Numbered from the stretch's first letter, positions 22,545 to 31,849 are shown. The stretch: 64,000 nucleotides of DNA from Phellopilus nigrolimitatus (GCA_021029095.1 JAJOHG010000018.1:62001-126000), one strand, 5' to 3'. The notes: a model not told the origin generated them from the letters alone. Program-made: numbers and translations.

Positions 22545-23115
22545 CCACGCCAGGTTCATGCGCTACTCGAACTGCTCGCGCTGTGTACCCAAGAACAAGG
22601 CCATCAAGCGCTTTACTGTGCGCGACATGGTCGAACCTGCAATCATCCGCGACATCTTCGCCTTGTGTCCCTCGATGGCCCCTGCAACAGGCTCATGCGC
22701 GGCTCGAACTGCTCGCGCTGTGTTCCCAAGGATAAGGCCATCAGGTGCTTCACTGTGCTCGACATGGTCGAGTCCGCCGCTGTCTGTGACATCTCAGAGA
22801 TGTCGGTCTATTAGGGTAAGCCGAAACTTCACTTTCGAGGATTCTTCGTCTGATTTTTTGAGCAGAATACGTGATCCCCGAAGCTCTACCTCAAGGTCGC
22901 CTTCCGCGTCTCGTGCACCATTCACTCGAATGGTGCGTCTCGTGTCTCATTCATTCTCCTTTTTTTTACTGACTTCTTGGTACACAGTTGTCCGTGTCCA
23001 TTTGCGCGAAGGCCGCCGTATACGTACCCTCCCCCTCGCGTGCGTTACAAGGACAGCAAAATGGTCAATCTAGCCGTCGCAGCTGCTACCGATGCTGCCG
23101 CTACCAAAGTCACTT
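22545..23115 (+). pseudogene. RPS26: 40S ribosomal protein eS26 (RPS26) pseudogene with duplicated exon
   Basis: The exon coding for [20 protein letters not shown] (near 22570-22630) occurs a second time at 22690-22810, as [20 protein letters not shown] then [15 protein letters not shown], in a different frame and followed by a TAG. Next come an intron-like GTAAGC...CAG stretch, EYVIP with a one-base insertion before [15 protein letters not shown], another intron ending ACACAG, and [11 protein letters not shown]. This order is that of RPS26, and intron positions are kept, so the copy came from genomic DNA. The stop, the frame changes and the repeated exon show that it is dead. Confidence 0.85.
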
Positions 23116-23261
23116 CCTGATTGCCTCGACTTTGAGCTGTTTATTCGGACCTTGCTTTCGCTTTGACCGATCCTCACTCGAAACACCTCCCTACGGGTGG
23201 ACTAAGGGCCGAGGGCTACAGCAGGAAATAAAGTAGGGTGCATGGCTTTCTGCTGTGTTGT

Positions 23262-23415
23262 ACCGCAGCGGGCGCCTGCTCGCATCGACCAAGCGCTGGC
23301 GACGCTTGCACGTCAAGGTCAACCAGAGCCAGCGCCGCTTATCCGTCGTCTCCGCTTTCACCTCAACTGAGCTCCCCGCGCTCGTTCTCGCGCGTGATCT
23401 CCGCAAGAGAGTGAG
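23262..23415 (+). pseudogene. RPL4: 60S ribosomal protein uL4 (RPL4) fragment
   Basis: The reading CRSGRLLASTKRWRRLHVKV followed by NQSQRRLSVVSAF and ALVLARDLR is the RPL4 segment around its WRRWHVKVNQ core motif. Only about 50 of about 360 residues are present, cut on both sides. A longer RPL4 pseudogene sits at 36396-37052. The two differ enough in sequence to have been acquired independently. Confidence 0.82.
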
Positions 23416-24267
23416 CCTCGCGTTGCCGCTGCCTCACCGTGGCGGCGCGGCCGTTTTTCGGTGAGTGCTTTTATGTGGATGTGTGAGTTGGCGTTGCCAA
23501 TCTCTGACTGCTCGGCGGGGTCGAGAAAACCTCCGCGCTAGCGAGATACAGCGGGCTGGCTAAGGAACGTGGGGGTGACAGGTGGATAGGAAGCACGGAA
23601 ATGCGGAACAGTGCGCCGCATACCGCGAACGGGCGAGCAAGCCCTCCGGGGTACGCACACAGGCAGCTAGGGAACGAGCGGACCGGAAACGATGCACAGG
23701 ACGGAAAAGCAGGCGGGCGATCGGCAAAAGGAGCCGCTCCGCCTTTTTTTTTCTTTTCTTTTTGATTGCCGCTCGCTCCCCCAGTCATTTTTCAAAGTGA
23801 ATAAGTATATCCTTTCATTTTAGTTATGTCCGGTAGCTGACCCATAATGTACAAAAAAATCGAAGTAAAAAGAAAAAAAAAGAGCACGACATTGAGAACA
23901 GTGAGCGCGAGGGCGGACGACGATGAGCGGCCTGTCGGCAGTGCTATAAGTAAGTGCGGCGGTAACGGCGGGCGGCGGCACTCATTAGAGTTTGAATTAT
24001 ATAATGGGAAAAGGGCGGCAGTGCATCACCCTCCATAGGCCAAGGCCGAGGCCACCTGTCAGATGATTGATGGGCTGCAGTCTAATACTAAAGAAGCAAA
24101 GATTAGTGATTAGATCAATATTTAAAAGCAAAAAAAATCTCTGCGAGGCATATACATTTAATAATACCCAATTCTGTATTATAAAGTAGTTTAATTAGCT
24201 AACACTGCCTGATAAAGCACAAGCAGTTGGTATACCTATTATTCAATGCCTGTAGCGTAGCTGGCCC
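23416..24267. other. Gene-less right part of the nested element
   Basis: GC-rich low-complexity sequence to about 23790, including a hairpin-like GGCGGGCG...CGCTCCGCC before a T-run at 23743, is followed by AT-rich DNA. No gene was found. Confidence 0.45.
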
Positions 24268-24379
24268 AAAGTTAACCAGCTATACCTGGGCTTCATACAC
24301 TTTGCGCAAGCAAGCATTTGCTGACCTTGAATGAATCAGTTGGCTGGCAGCAGTGGTCGAAGGCCCTTCCCTGGCAACA

Positions 24380-24830
24380 CCCCGCCCGTCGCGGGGGCCG
24401 CCGTCTTCTCGCCCCCGCCCGTCGCGGGGGCCGCCGTCTTCTCGCCCCCGCCCGTCGCGGGGGCCGCCGTCTCCTCGTCCCCGCCCGTCGCGGGGGCCGC
24501 CGTCTCCTCGTCCCCGCCCGTCGCGGGGGCCGCCGTCTCCTCGTCCCCGCCCGTCGCGGGGGCCGCCGTCTCCTCGTCCCCGCCCGTCGCGGGGGCCGCC
24601 GTCTCCTCGTCCCCGCCCGTCGCGGGGGCCGCCGTCTCCTCGTCCCCGCCCGTCGCGGGGGCCGCCGTCTCCTCGTCCCCGCCCGTCGCGGGGGCCGCCG
24701 TCTTCTTGTCCCCGCCCGTCGCGGGGGCCGCCGTCTTCACGTTCTCGCCCGTCGCCGGGGCCGCCGTCTTCTCCTCTCCGCCCGTAGCGGGGGGCGCCGT
24801 CTTCTCCCCCTCGCCCGTCGCGGAGGCACC
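24380..24830. repeat. 33-bp minisatellite coding for an 11-residue repeat
   Basis: About 13 tandem units of CCCGCCCGTCGCGGGGGCCG plus CCGTCTCCTCGTC are present. On the minus strand they encode TGGDEETAAPA-like repeats in exon 3 of the antisense gene. Central units are almost identical and edge units diverge. Open frames on the other strand here are artefacts of the repeat. Confidence 0.92.
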
Positions 24831-25924
24831 TGCGTCGCGGCCGTCGTCCGCCCGGTCGGTCGCCACGCGCTTGACCCCTCGCGCGTCACGGTCTGGCGAC
24901 GACGACGCGCCACGCTTGCGTCCAGACCCCGCCGCCGACCCCGGACCTGGTGTCGCGCTCGACCTTGCTGTCGAGCGAGCCTTCGACATTATCTAAAAAC
25001 CCACGTTAGCCGCGTCAACCCCAGCCAGCCGCGCACTTACCTCCTCCGCCGTCTTCGGCTCCTCCTTCACGCGCACCTCAGGCTCGACGGACTCCGCGGG
25101 CACCCGGTCAAAGGCCGCCTCCGCCAGTCGCAGCGCGTCGCGGATGGGCTTCGCCTCCGCGGCCAAGTCGGTGAGCTCACCGTGCGCGAACGGCGCCTCA
25201 CCGTTCCTGTCGCGCACGAACGCGGTAAAAACATGCTCCTACAAAGTTTAAACAAACACGGTTAGCAAACCACTAACACTACAGTCGTCACGACACTCAC
25301 CATCGCCTCGCGCGCGCCGCGAACGCCCGCCTCCACCTCCTCGGGGTCGAGAGCTTCGTGCGACTCCTTAAGTCGCGCGCTCGCACGCCGAAGGTGGGCG
25401 CGAAGGTCCCGCGCCGCCCGGCTCGCTTCTGGCTGTGTTGCGGGGGGTGTGTTCGCCATGGTGGTGGTCAAGGAAAGAAAAACTTGGTCGCCGTCAAACG
25501 CCAAGGGCGCAATTTAAGCCGCCACACGCGACGCTTCTATTACATAACTCGACCCTATCCGACGGAACCTTTTCCATTTCGACTCCACTCATTTGATCCC
25601 GTCCGGCACACTCCAGGCCCCGGCCCACCGGTCCATCAACTGACTAAGCCACGCTTACATCATCCACTCCGCCAATCTCTAAGTCCCCGCCGCATTGTCT
25701 ACACTCGCTCCACGCGCGTGCTAAACTCGCGGCAATCCCCGGGACCCATCACTGGCTCATCACGCCGATCCCTGCCGATCCTCGCCAATCATCCTACCTC
25801 GGAGACTTCCACAAGCAACTATATAGCACCTCTACGCGACCCGGCACACCCCGCGATCCCCTCCGCAACCAACCCTTCGCCCTCCCTTACGGCACTCAAC
25901 CTTCTCGACATCTCCGCGACCATC

Positions 25925-26632
25925 ATGCTTCCTCAGCCCATCCCCATTCCCACCCCCAGCCTTCCTCTCTTCGGCGCGATCGACGCTCCTTCCCCACTCG
26001 GTTTGCCTCTTACGCTTCCGGAGTTTCTCATCTCGACTGCATGGTTCGCGACCCTCAGCCGCGTCGACGACACCACTATGATCCAGCTCGCGATCGACTA
26101 TGCAGGACCCCCGTTCTCCGCAACCTGGCTCTCGATCGCCGTCGACCCCCGTGACCCATGGAGGAGCTTTATTAGCGCGCTCTTCCACCGCTATCCACAG
26201 ATTATACCCCGCGTCAGTCCCCACCGCCTCCGCCATACTCAGAACGAGCTCCGTCGCCTCTTCCTCGAAGAGGTCGGCCACAACTGCGCTCTCGCCGCAA
26301 TCGGTTTCGACCGCGTTGACGACGTTGTCGAAGCCCTTTACCGTCGTCTCGGAATCGAAGATAACCCACGCGCCGTTCTCGACGCCGAGTTTACCAACGT
26401 CGCGACCTCAGAAATTTTCCGCCGCCTCCGCGTGCTCGAGGAATATGCCGGCCTTCGCATCCCGGGTCCCTCTATCCTCGGGGTCTCCATACTCGACGAC
26501 AATCACGACGAGGACGATTACGACGACCCCCATGACGAGGATGACACCGACGTGGAAGCCACACCCTCTCCTACCCCTCCCCGCGACCCCGCGCCTGCCA
26601 ACAGCGACCACATTACCATCGACCTCGAGTAA
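25925..26632 (+). CDS. Third ORF of the Ty3 element, gag-like small protein
   Basis: The 235-residue product starts at the ATG of MLPQPIPIPTPSLP; the frame is open upstream to 25358 but overlaps the antisense gene's first exon. The middle (about residues 50-110) reads IDYAGPPFSATWLSI, then DPWRSFISALFHRYP. This resembles the same element's gag, with YAGREGFTWKSL and LWTPFREAVLTLYP in the same order and spacing, so a capsid-like origin is likely. The C-terminus is very acidic (DDNHDEDDYDD...). It has no membrane segment or signal peptide, so it is not an env-type protein. It ends about 60 bp before the polypurine tract, the usual site of accessory ORFs. Function unknown. Confidence 0.65.
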   Translation: MLPQPIPIPTPSLPLFGAIDAPSPLGLPLTLPEFLISTAWFATLSRVDDTTMIQLAIDYAGPPFSATWLSIAVDPRDPWRSFISALFHRYPQIIPRVSPHRLRHTQNELRRLFLEEVGHNCALAAIGFDRVDDVVEALYRRLGIEDNPRAVLDAEFTNVATSEIFRRLRVLEEYAGLRIPGPSILGVSILDDNHDEDDYDDPHDEDDTDVEATPSPTPPRDPAPANSDHITIDLE

Positions 26633-26692
26633 ATCACGCACCCTCGTCTCGCCCGCACGGCAGTGACCAAGGATGGTCACTATTTCAAAGTC

Positions 26693-26701
26693 AGGGGGAG
26701 G
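26693..26701 (+). other. Polypurine tract
   Basis: AGGGGGAGG directly abuts the TGTACC start of the 3' LTR, as expected for the plus-strand primer of an LTR retrotransposon. Confidence 0.85.
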
Positions 26702-27360
26702 TGTACCAGTGTACCACTGGCTACCTTCCGATATCGTCGCGGAACGGGTACAGGACCGCGGTTGAGCATAGAGACGGATTGAGGATTGAGGACGAGTACG
26801 GACGCGGATAGAGGATCGAGCGCGATCGCGGACGCGGACGAAGGACCGAGGATCGACGCGTATGACACAGGGATGATGAGTCGAGTCGCGGAGACATCGC
26901 GGGGCACTCTTTGTTCAGTTACCTTACTGGGATCGCGCACGGACCGTAGACAGAAACGGGATTCGGTATTTAGTCGAGATAGAGGCATCTTTGTAAGGGG
27001 GTCTTCCCCTTCGCGATCACCACACTGAATAGGATTGACACACACTTCTCATCTTCTGTCTTCCCGATCTCTCGTTCGCTCTTCTTGACTTCGCGATCGA
27101 CGCGTGATCCATTTCTCGACACCGTCTTCGCTTCTGAACCCTACTCTACACCTTCCTCCATCACGAACGCCCTCCGACCTCGATCCGACAGCACCGCCGT
27201 CTCGACAGGATCGATAGAGAGGGTACGAGACAGCGTCGCGTCGTCCCAGTGTTGAGTCCCCTGTTGGCCCTTCTCACTTCTTGATCAAGACACTGTAGAA
27301 TCCCCGAACCCTGTGGGCTGTCCCCGACAGTCTGTGCTACTTGCCCGAAAGGGTCTCGTA
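26702..27360 (+). repeat. 3' LTR of the Ty3 element
   Basis: It matches the 5' LTR at 10597-11255 without a difference that I could see and is followed by the target duplication AAGCGC. Confidence 0.92.
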
Positions 27361-27366
27361 AAGCGC

Positions 27367-28297
27367 GCACCCGCATAATGGCATTTCACGTACTTGAACA
27401 CTGATAGCTTTCCGCCCGCTTTAGGCTCGGGCAGCGCGACAAAAAAAAACCCTTTCGCTCCCAACTGCTCCTCAAGTTCCTTCCCAATAGTCTTCAATGT
27501 CGCACCGAGGGCATCTGTTTTCCTGAATATTATCGGTAAGTCACCTATATAAAAGCCATGTAGGATAAATGTACTTCTGAATCTCTGTGACCTTAATGAT
27601 GCGCAGCCGCTCCGCTGCGATGAGGTCGGCTTCCGACATGTTCTCGGTGAAGTCGGGCAGATCCACCGCCGCCTCTTTTACAACCTTCGTCTTGCGAAAC
27701 AGGTCGACATGTGTTTTTAGTTCCTGCGGCTCCATCTCTAGTTGCTCGCCAAGCCAATGCCTTCTATACTGCATCTTCCCAAGGGGTTCAAGCCCGATGT
27801 CGGCGACATCGCTTTTGTGAGTTTCGTATGCGGCGCCTAAGGCTTTGATTTTAACGGGATCATTTTTGACATACAGATGATCGTACGCCTCGATAGCATG
27901 CGCCATCCGCGTCCTCGCCTTGCCTTTTCCTCCGTCTAAGGTAAGGACTGACAGCGCCCCACGGCTCTGCTTTGGGCGGGTGTGGTACTTAAACCATTCG
28001 CGAATGCGCTACGGCGAGGAATACAATAAATTAATAAATAATAATAATTGTGAGGAAAGTAGCTCAGCTTACCGCTTGCAAAGCTAACTTTTTATTCCGT
28101 GAGACCTCCTCTGGGGTACCCTTATAGATATCGGCCCTGCTGAATGTTGCAGTATCGGCCGGCCAGCGAGAACAGAAGTCGTTGAATGTCTTGTCAATGA
28201 ATGCATCAACAGTAGTGCTTCCTTTCTTCTTCGCCTCGTAATAATCTGCCATGAGGTCAGTGAGGAATTTGAGCTGTTCTGCGTCCGTCCAAGCCAT
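27367..28297 (-). pseudogene. 5' exons of unrecognised gene disrupted by Ty3 insertion
   Basis: Minus-strand exons at 28297-28073 (MAWTDAEQLKFLTDLMADYY), 28008-27575 and 27522-27367 are joined by introns of 64 and 52 bp with GTAAGC and GTACAT donors. All junctions keep the frame. The protein reads as a soluble, charged, helical polypeptide with WFKYHTRPKQS, IEAYDHLYVKNDPVK and ALPEPKAGGKLSVFKYVKC. No known domain is apparent; it resembles multi-copy hypothetical proteins of Agaricomycetes only in style. Exon 3 is cut at the Ty3 target site, and its continuation lies at 10590-10449. The intact product would have had about 320 residues. Confidence 0.65.
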
Positions 28298-28933
28298 GAA
28301 GTGTCCTTCGTGCGTGCAATGCCGTAGTTTTTGCAGGGGGGTGCTTCCACGTCCTTTCGCCTCATATCAGTCTAACGTGTGACCTTTTTTTTCCAGTGAT
28401 TTTTCGATTTAGAACGACTGGCGCACTTTGCAGGTCCATTTGACCGCAACCGGAACATACGGCGTGTTTTGTGGGTGCGTCAACGCGCACTCTCTCCCTG
28501 ATTGTTTCGAATAGAACATCTGTTTCACGGCTATGGTTACGTGGCCGGCGCGTGTTTACAGGGCCGACACGATAAGACCGCTAAAGACATAAACACTCAT
28601 CCGAATTTTTCCGTCTGTGCACTCCTGACCTCAAACCACAATGTCGTAAGTCCCCCATCTCCTCCCAGCCGTCGGGTTCGTTCAGTAAGCTGCGCGCCTC
28701 CACCTCACCCATCTACGGCCTTGTTATCCACAAGCGCGTGTAAGGCGATGACAGCACGGACCAGACTGCTGAGATATACAATGAGCAGTCGGTCATTTGT
28801 GTTTGATGCAAAGCTCATCGATGTCTGTTCTTCAGGAGAATTGGTTTGAGGCTTGCGCCACTAAGAAAAAACCCGGTACGTGTGGACGCACTTTTTTTGA
28901 CAGCATTTAACGTTAAATATCCTCATAGTCACC

Positions 28934-29642
28934 ATGTCAACAAACCGTGAAGACGACCGCGAGGGCGACAAGCGACCTGCTGGATCAGCAAATCTTGCGC
29001 GGGACCAGACGGCGGACATCGCTGAACTGTTTGGTGCTGTTGTCCGGCTTTTTTTGCTCATCGTCTTGACTCTCTTGCGGGTCGCGCAGCGCGGTCTTGG
29101 CACCGTCCTCGACAGCAATGGGCGGAACTTTCCCGACCTCGTGCCCCACCTACTTGGCAGCTCACTGGATCCAGGTTCCGCCCCCTCTCCTATGGTGGCT
29201 GCTCCTACTCCCATCTCTGTCCCCGCCTTTACTCCTATGGGACGTGTAAAGGCAGAAGACGGGTCACCGGTGTCGACTTCTTGTGCTGCGCCTAGTGCGG
29301 CAGGTCCGAGCTTGTCTCAAAGGAGAAACCGCTGGTACGTGATCACCGCGGGCCTCAGAACTGGTGTGTTCACCGACTGGTAAGATATATTCGCTTTTAT
29401 ACTATTATTACTTTATTTATGTCTACACAGGTTGGAAGCGGGCCGCTACGTCTCTGGTGTCACCGGCGCGATATTCAGAGGGTATGACAGCGAGGAGGAG
29501 GCAGTGGATGCGTACAACGAGGCTGTCCGTGCCGGCCATGTACGTGTTGTGCCCGACATAAACAATGTCCTCAATCGTGTACGTTTGTACTCGTTGCCAT
29601 CATAAAAAATGACTGTACCTGACTAATTCCACACAGAACTAG
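28934..29642 (+). CDS. Viroplasmin / RNase H1 N-terminal-domain protein
   Basis: Exons 28934-29379, 29431-29578 and 29637-29642 (Asn then stop) have introns of 51 and 58 bp starting GTAAGA and GTACGT. The product has 199 residues. Residues 36-55 (GAVVRLFLLIVLTLLRVAQ) form a hydrophobic stretch that could be a membrane or amphipathic segment. A Pro/Ser-rich linker follows. The C-terminus RWYVITAGLRTGVFTDW, then SGVTGAIFRGYDSEEEAVDAY, matches the caulimovirus viroplasmin fold found at the N-terminus of RNase H1, which binds RNA/DNA hybrids or dsRNA. No RNase H catalytic domain follows. Such stand-alone domains are abundant in mushroom genomes. Nucleic-acid binding is the likely role; the partner is unknown. 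Confidence 0.7.
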
Positions 29643-29877
29643 ACGAAGTTTGGTAGGGAAAACCGCAGAATGGGTAAACAGGGTGCTTACAAGTGAAGGG
29701 CTATGGGTTTGCGTAGGATAAAAAAGAGCTACTTCGGCTTATGTAGAGTGGTAGTTCAACCGTACACACATTGACCTTCCGTGTCGGCATGTCCGCTCGT
29801 ACAATCAAATGCTGTTAATGCTCAGACTGTGTGTAGACTAAATGTCGCATCCTATTGTGCTACAGAATACAGTTGTT
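29643..29877. other. No gene seen
   Basis: Short intergenic DNA between the viroplasmin gene and the left arm of the inverted repeat. Confidence 0.4.
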
Positions 29878-29955
29878 GCGCTACAGAATCGACATTAGGA
29901 GGGTCGTGCAATGCAGAACTTCGAGGATGTCGAAGATCACAAAGTTTCATGTAGC
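29878..29955 (+). repeat. Left arm of a 78-bp inverted repeat
   Basis: The arm contains AGGGTCGTGCAATGCAGAAC and TTCGAGGATGTCGAAGATCA. It recurs inverted at 31548-31625 with only a few mismatches. The inner part TTCGAGGATGTCGAAG is itself partly palindromic. Confidence 0.85.
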
Positions 29956-31547
29956 GCTTTGCTGCTTCTGCCAAAGCCGCAGGAGGCACCGACACATGTC
30001 AAGCACTTAATGCTCGACAAGTACGATGCAATGTGCGAACGGTTCACCCATTGCGTGGTCGCTCTCCCTTTCGCCTTTGGTTCCACGCTCTGCGGCACTT
30101 CCCGAGGAGAGCTGGGACTGCATCTTTCGTGCCGTTCTTCTCTGATTTATAGCACATGAAGTACATATTCAATGATCTTGAAATTTTTTGAGTGTGTGTG
30201 TGTATATTACCTCTACATAATAAAAAAACTTCAAGGGCCCGATCGCTTTTGATGTTGTTTAATTCAGTGTATATCGGCCACCTTCTCAAGTAAAACCTTA
30301 ATTGTGCAGTTTCACAGATAATTTTTCACAAATAGATCGGGTGGTCGAAATTAGCTCGTTTCTTTTTAGGATAGAAGTAATAGCATGCCTTTAAATTAAT
30401 CAGGTGTCTGATGAATTGGGGTAAGGGTGGAAATATGTGATCTCGAAATTGACGTTTGAAAGCATAAACGGCACGCAAATTATGTTGCTCAACTTGCATT
30501 TACACTTCAAATGTGCCCTCTACAAAAATATTCCTCTCAATTCTTTATCTAACTCTTGAATATTGCTTATTTATGTGCCAATATGAATATCCTAAACTGC
30601 AAATATTTTTGGAGCCCACAATAAATTAATATTCAATAATCAATCACTAATTTTGACCAGAAATCTCTAAATGACCAGAAAATATGACCATTTTGCTATT
30701 TGAGAGCCCGGGATCCATTTCCTTGCCATGTAACTTTTACTTCAGGCTCTTTATAGATCCTTAATACTATAAGTAACACCTCAGACTTATATCTGCAAGA
30801 TAGAAATTTATATAAACCAAAGAATACAGCTGAGATGCGTTTTAAGACATCTCATTGTTCTTCTGAATCTCATAGCTCAATCAATTTAAAAGCCATTGAG
30901 CTAAAATTCTACAATAATACTCTATATAATATAATAATCCAGAAAGTGCAGCGTGAAGACAGCAAAGGAAGGAACCTAAGATACAATGACTGTCAGACCA
31001 CACAGGCTGGGGGGTAATGCTTCCCTTAGATACTTAATTATGCGGCTTTAACATTACCTAGAGCTGTAAAATTGTATACCAGAGCTCCAAACTACACATT
31101 AGCTACATGTTCGCGTTTGTAGAGTTCAGGCTAAAGCACGTAGGTTTCAATCTATTCTGCAATCCGATGGTTCATACTTGTGCATCAATTCTTCTTTCAT
31201 ATCTATTGAAAAAAGGCCCGGGGATTTCAAATGAAAGCATATTAAGGTATATATAATTACAAGTGAGGTTTCCGGGAAAATAACGGCCTTTGAATTGTAA
31301 TAAACAAGCAGAAAACAAAGAAGTTGTGTTAATTTCTGCGCGCCACAGCGCCGGCAAGTGCTCGGCAGACAATCGCGTTACTACATTTAGAGCGCCGCGT
31401 ACCGCAGACCAGCGTCGGCTTCTCGCACCCGGTTTGCAGTCAGTGCAAGCCGCCTCTGCCACTTCCCATTCATCCTGCGTCCCGACAACCGCACACCTGC
31501 AGCATCCTCAGACACCCACGTATCCCTCTTAAGTATCCTCAGAGTTG
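29956..31547. other. AT-rich gene-less DNA between inverted-repeat arms
   Basis: About 1.6 kb has no supported coding region. Short open stretches at 30835-31017 and 31290-31532 show no domain. It could be the body of a non-autonomous element bounded by the 78-bp arms. Confidence 0.5.
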
Positions 31548-31625
31548 CTACATGAAACTTCGTGATCTTCGACATCCTCGAAGTTCTGCATTGCACGACC
31601 CTCCTGATGTCAAGTCTGTAGCACA
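31548..31625 (-). repeat. Right arm of the 78-bp inverted repeat
   Basis: Inverse complement of 29878-29955. It ends about 225 bp before the first KDZ start codon. Confidence 0.85.
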
Positions 31626-31849
31626 ATGATTGTATGTTGTACATCGAAATATTACTATTTACATTGTCTGCCATAATCTCTCGTTTCAGTAAAGGAAAGG
31701 GCATTTGTTCTTTCTAAATACTTATTCTATGTCGGCCTTACTGCTCTGAATTCCTGTTGCCACAAATATAGATATACAAAGAAAAAAACTGATCTGCATA
31801 AGGAAGGTGCACGCGTGTCGACTTCAGCATTGTTTTTCCTCTGTCAACT

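Larger units (their letters stand above)
19268..24354. mobile_element. Nested hAT-like element loaded with ribosomal-protein gene fragments
   Basis: A 5087-bp insertion is flanked by the 8-bp duplication GGTCGAAG (19260-19267 and 24355-24362). The ends are imperfect inverted repeats: CAGTCCTACCAG on the left against ACTGCTGCCAG read inward from the right. A longer inner match follows (CAGCGAATGCTT and AAAGTGTATGAGGCCC at 19300-19345, against CAGCAAATGCTT and AAAGTGTATGAAGCCC on the other strand at 24288-24322). No transposase is present, so the element is non-autonomous. It contains RPL7, RPS26 and RPL4 pseudogene pieces and an AT-rich centre. Excising it precisely restores the antisense host frame, which strongly supports these boundaries. 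Confidence 0.85.
18320..25459 (-). pseudogene. Antisense Ty3-borne gene with Zn2Cys6-type cluster, interrupted by hAT-like element
   Basis: Minus-strand exons: 25459-25301 (start MANTPPATQPEASR), 25238-25041, 24992-24363 continuing at 19267-19223, and 19177-18320. Introns are 62, 48 and 45 bp with GTGAGT or GTAAGT donors. Removing the hAT-like insertion and one GGTCGAAG copy restores an unbroken frame of about 629 residues. Exon 3 encodes about 13 copies of an 11-residue TGGDEETAAPA-type repeat. Exon 4 starts with an Ala/Glu/Arg-rich helical stretch, then VPCDRCVALKVAC and CAVCKRKGTGC, which together make CX2CX6CX7CX2CX6C, the spacing of the fungal Zn2Cys6 (Gal4-type) cluster. A DNA-binding or regulatory role is an inference. 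It lies between pol and the 3' LTR on the opposite strand and seems to belong to this Ty3 lineage. The insertion makes this copy non-functional. Confidence 0.75.
10597..27360 (+). mobile_element. Ty3/gypsy LTR retrotransposon, 16.8 kb, with antisense gene and third ORF
   Basis: Two LTRs of about 659 bp start TGTACCAG and are flanked by AAGCGC at 10591-10596 and 27361-27366 (read as 6 bp, or 5 bp AGCGC if the LTR ends one base later). Inside, in order: a primer-binding-site candidate (11260), gag-protease (to 14350), RT-RNase H-integrase (to 17958), an antisense spliced gene (25459 to 18320), a sense ORF (25925-26632), the polypurine tract AGGGGGAGG (26693-26701) and the 3' LTR. RT, RNase H, then integrase is the Ty3/gypsy order. 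Without the nested 5.1-kb hAT-like insertion it would be about 11.7 kb, still long for the group. The LTRs look identical, so insertion was recent. Confidence 0.9.

Noticed and set aside
24318..25265. Long plus-strand open frames (up to 315 codons) over the minisatellite
   Set aside because: They arise because the 33-bp unit is open in several frames. The minus-strand reading has matching exons and splice sites and fits the Ty3 antisense gene.
25925..26632. Interpretation of ORF3 as a retroviral-type envelope gene
   Set aside because: It has no signal peptide, membrane segment or cysteine pattern, and its best resemblance is to the element's own gag.
28502..28849. 115-codon plus-strand open frame upstream of the viroplasmin gene
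   Set aside because: No recognisable domain, poor coding character and possible splice motifs that lead nowhere consistent.
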